Of a DNA stretch of 5,665 bases, positions 4,695 to 5,665 are shown in pieces (within the stretch, counting starts at the first letter, position 1; the number at the start of each line of letters is the position of its first letter). Below the pieces are notes generated by a model that was given only the letters and a program-made list of their open reading frames with translations, was not told the origin of the DNA and made no database searches. The DNA is from Nitrospirae bacterium GWC2_56_14 (GTDB taxonomy: Bacteria > Nitrospirota > UBA9217). Where the stretch lies: positions 1,019 through 6,683 of the forward strand of contig MHDY01000058.1 in assembly GCA_001803705.1 (NCBI GenBank), read 5' to 3'. The position numbers and the translations under genes are program-made.

Positions 4695-5665
4695 ATGAAC
4701 AACACATGCTCCATCATCATTCGGTGCTACAATGAGGAACGACATATCGGCAGGTTGCTGAGCGGAATAACGCAGCAATCCGTTGCCGACCCTGAGATCA
4801 TCCTCGTGGATTCCGGATCCTCGGATGCCACCCTGGACATCGCCTCACGTTACCCGGTGAAGATTGTTCACATTGCCCCGGAAGTATTTTCATTCGGGAG
4901 AGCACTCAATATTGGGTGTGAGGCGGCTGCGAACGAATTTATCGTTCTGGCAAGCGCCCACGTCTACCCCTTGTACAAGGATTGGCTTGAGAAACTGCTG
5001 TCCTATTTCGTCGACGAAAGAGTTGCGCTGGTCTATGGAAGACAGGTAGGAAACAGCCATTCCAAATTTTCCGAACAGCGAGTCTTTGATCAGTGGTTTC
5101 CCGGCGTCTCCAACAGGTGCCAGAACCACCCCTTCTGCAACAATGCCAATGCGGCAATCCGTAAGTCAGTATGGGAAAAGCTCCCTTATGAGGAATCACT
5201 GACCGGGCTTGAAGATCTCGACTGGGCGAAACGTGCCCTTTCGCAGCACTACCGGATTGCTTATTCCGCTGAAGCAGAAATAGTGCACGTCCACGAAGAA
5301 ACCTTTGGTCGCATCCTTAACCGGTACCGACGCGAAGCATTGGCCATGAAGCAGATCATGCCGGAAGAAACTTTCTCTTTCACAGATTTCCTCCGGCTCT
5401 TCATCAGCAACTGCGGCAGCGACATCCTGAAGGCGAGCCGCGACGGGGTACTCGGCAAGGAAGCGGCTTCCATCTGCGCCTTCAGGCTGATGCAGTTCTG
5501 GGGGACCTACCGAGGGTTTTCCCAGAAAGGACCGGTATCCACCAGCCTCAGGCAACGGTTCTACTATCCGTCAGACTGGCGGGCGACGCCAGTGCAGGAA
5601 TGTAATGACGCCTCGCGGTGCATCGACTATTCACACGAAAGCAGTTGTGGTTTAAATGACCCGAA
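4695..5665 (+). CDS. Family 2 glycosyltransferase (3' end beyond the window)
   Basis: At least 323 residues of a GT-A-fold, GT2-type transferase, which moves a sugar from a nucleotide-sugar donor to an acceptor. Visible motifs are the N-terminal CSIIIRCYNEERHIGRLL (5-22), EIILVDSGSSDATLDIA (34-50), FSFGRALNIG (65-74), FCNNANAAIRKSVWEKL (147-163) and LTGLEDLDWAKR (169-180), the last holding the likely catalytic acidic pair E173-D174. The VDSGS(S/T)D and FGRALN style recalls rhamnosyltransferase-like GT2 enzymes. The usual metal-binding DxD site is replaced by SAHVYP (87-92). A C-terminal helical part contains YRREALAMKQI and GTYRG, then FYYPSDW near 290. No membrane helices are seen. The ATG follows the TPR gene by 18 nt; its ribosome-binding site is weak (GAGAA at 4683-4687), suggesting translational coupling. 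The sugar and acceptor cannot be read from sequence. The TPR neighbour suggests flagellin or surface-polysaccharide glycosylation. Confidence 0.93.
   Translation, partial: MNNTCSIIIRCYNEERHIGRLLSGITQQSVADPEIILVDSGSSDATLDIASRYPVKIVHIAPEVFSFGRALNIGCEAAANEFIVLASAHVYPLYKDWLEKLLSYFVDERVALVYGRQVGNSHSKFSEQRVFDQWFPGVSNRCQNHPFCNNANAAIRKSVWEKLPYEESLTGLEDLDWAKRALSQHYRIAYSAEAEIVHVHEETFGRILNRYRREALAMKQIMPEETFSFTDFLRLFISNCGSDILKASRDGVLGKEAASICAFRLMQFWGTYRGFSQKGPVSTSLRQRFYYPSDWRATPVQECNDASRCIDYSHESSCGLNDP

Overview
The window (5,665 bp, about 54% G+C by eye) looks like chromosomal DNA from a Desulfuromonadota (Geobacter-like) bacterium. That assignment is an inference from the style of the proteins: EngB, a HDOD-domain regulator, long TPR proteins and a glycosyltransferase. 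It also rests on two sigma-54-like promoter matches. No species is claimed. I see no mobile elements, RNA genes, CRISPR arrays or broken genes.

Left end (1-538, minus strand): the first 179 codons of engB/ysxC, the essential ribosome-assembly GTPase. It runs off the left edge and has its own sigma-70-type promoter (563-591).

Divergent from it, a plus-strand pair begins at 807. The first gene is a HDOD (degenerate HD-hydrolase-like) signalling protein. After a 13-nt gap comes a 405-residue protein with six TPR-like repeats and a C-terminal beta-rich domain resembling a bacterial Ig-like (SbsA/Big_5-type) domain. A strong -24/-12 (sigma-54) match lies directly in front of the HDOD start codon, close enough that a transcript from it would be almost leaderless.

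A 287-bp A+T-rich gap (2890-3176) holds a second, weaker sigma-54 match, a tandem 10-mer and an inverted repeat in the probable leader.

The right half (3177-5665) is a second plus-strand operon. Its first gene encodes a 499-residue protein made of three tandem copies of a four-TPR module joined by proline-rich linkers. It is followed 18 nt later by a family-2 glycosyltransferase cut off by the right edge. The TPR-scaffold plus glycosyltransferase pairing suggests surface or flagellar glycan work. With the possible sigma-54 control it hints at motility or envelope functions, but no flagellar gene is present here to confirm it. The most interesting items are the triplicated TPR protein next to the glycosyltransferase, the TPR plus Ig-like architecture without a signal peptide, and the paired sigma-54-like sites.
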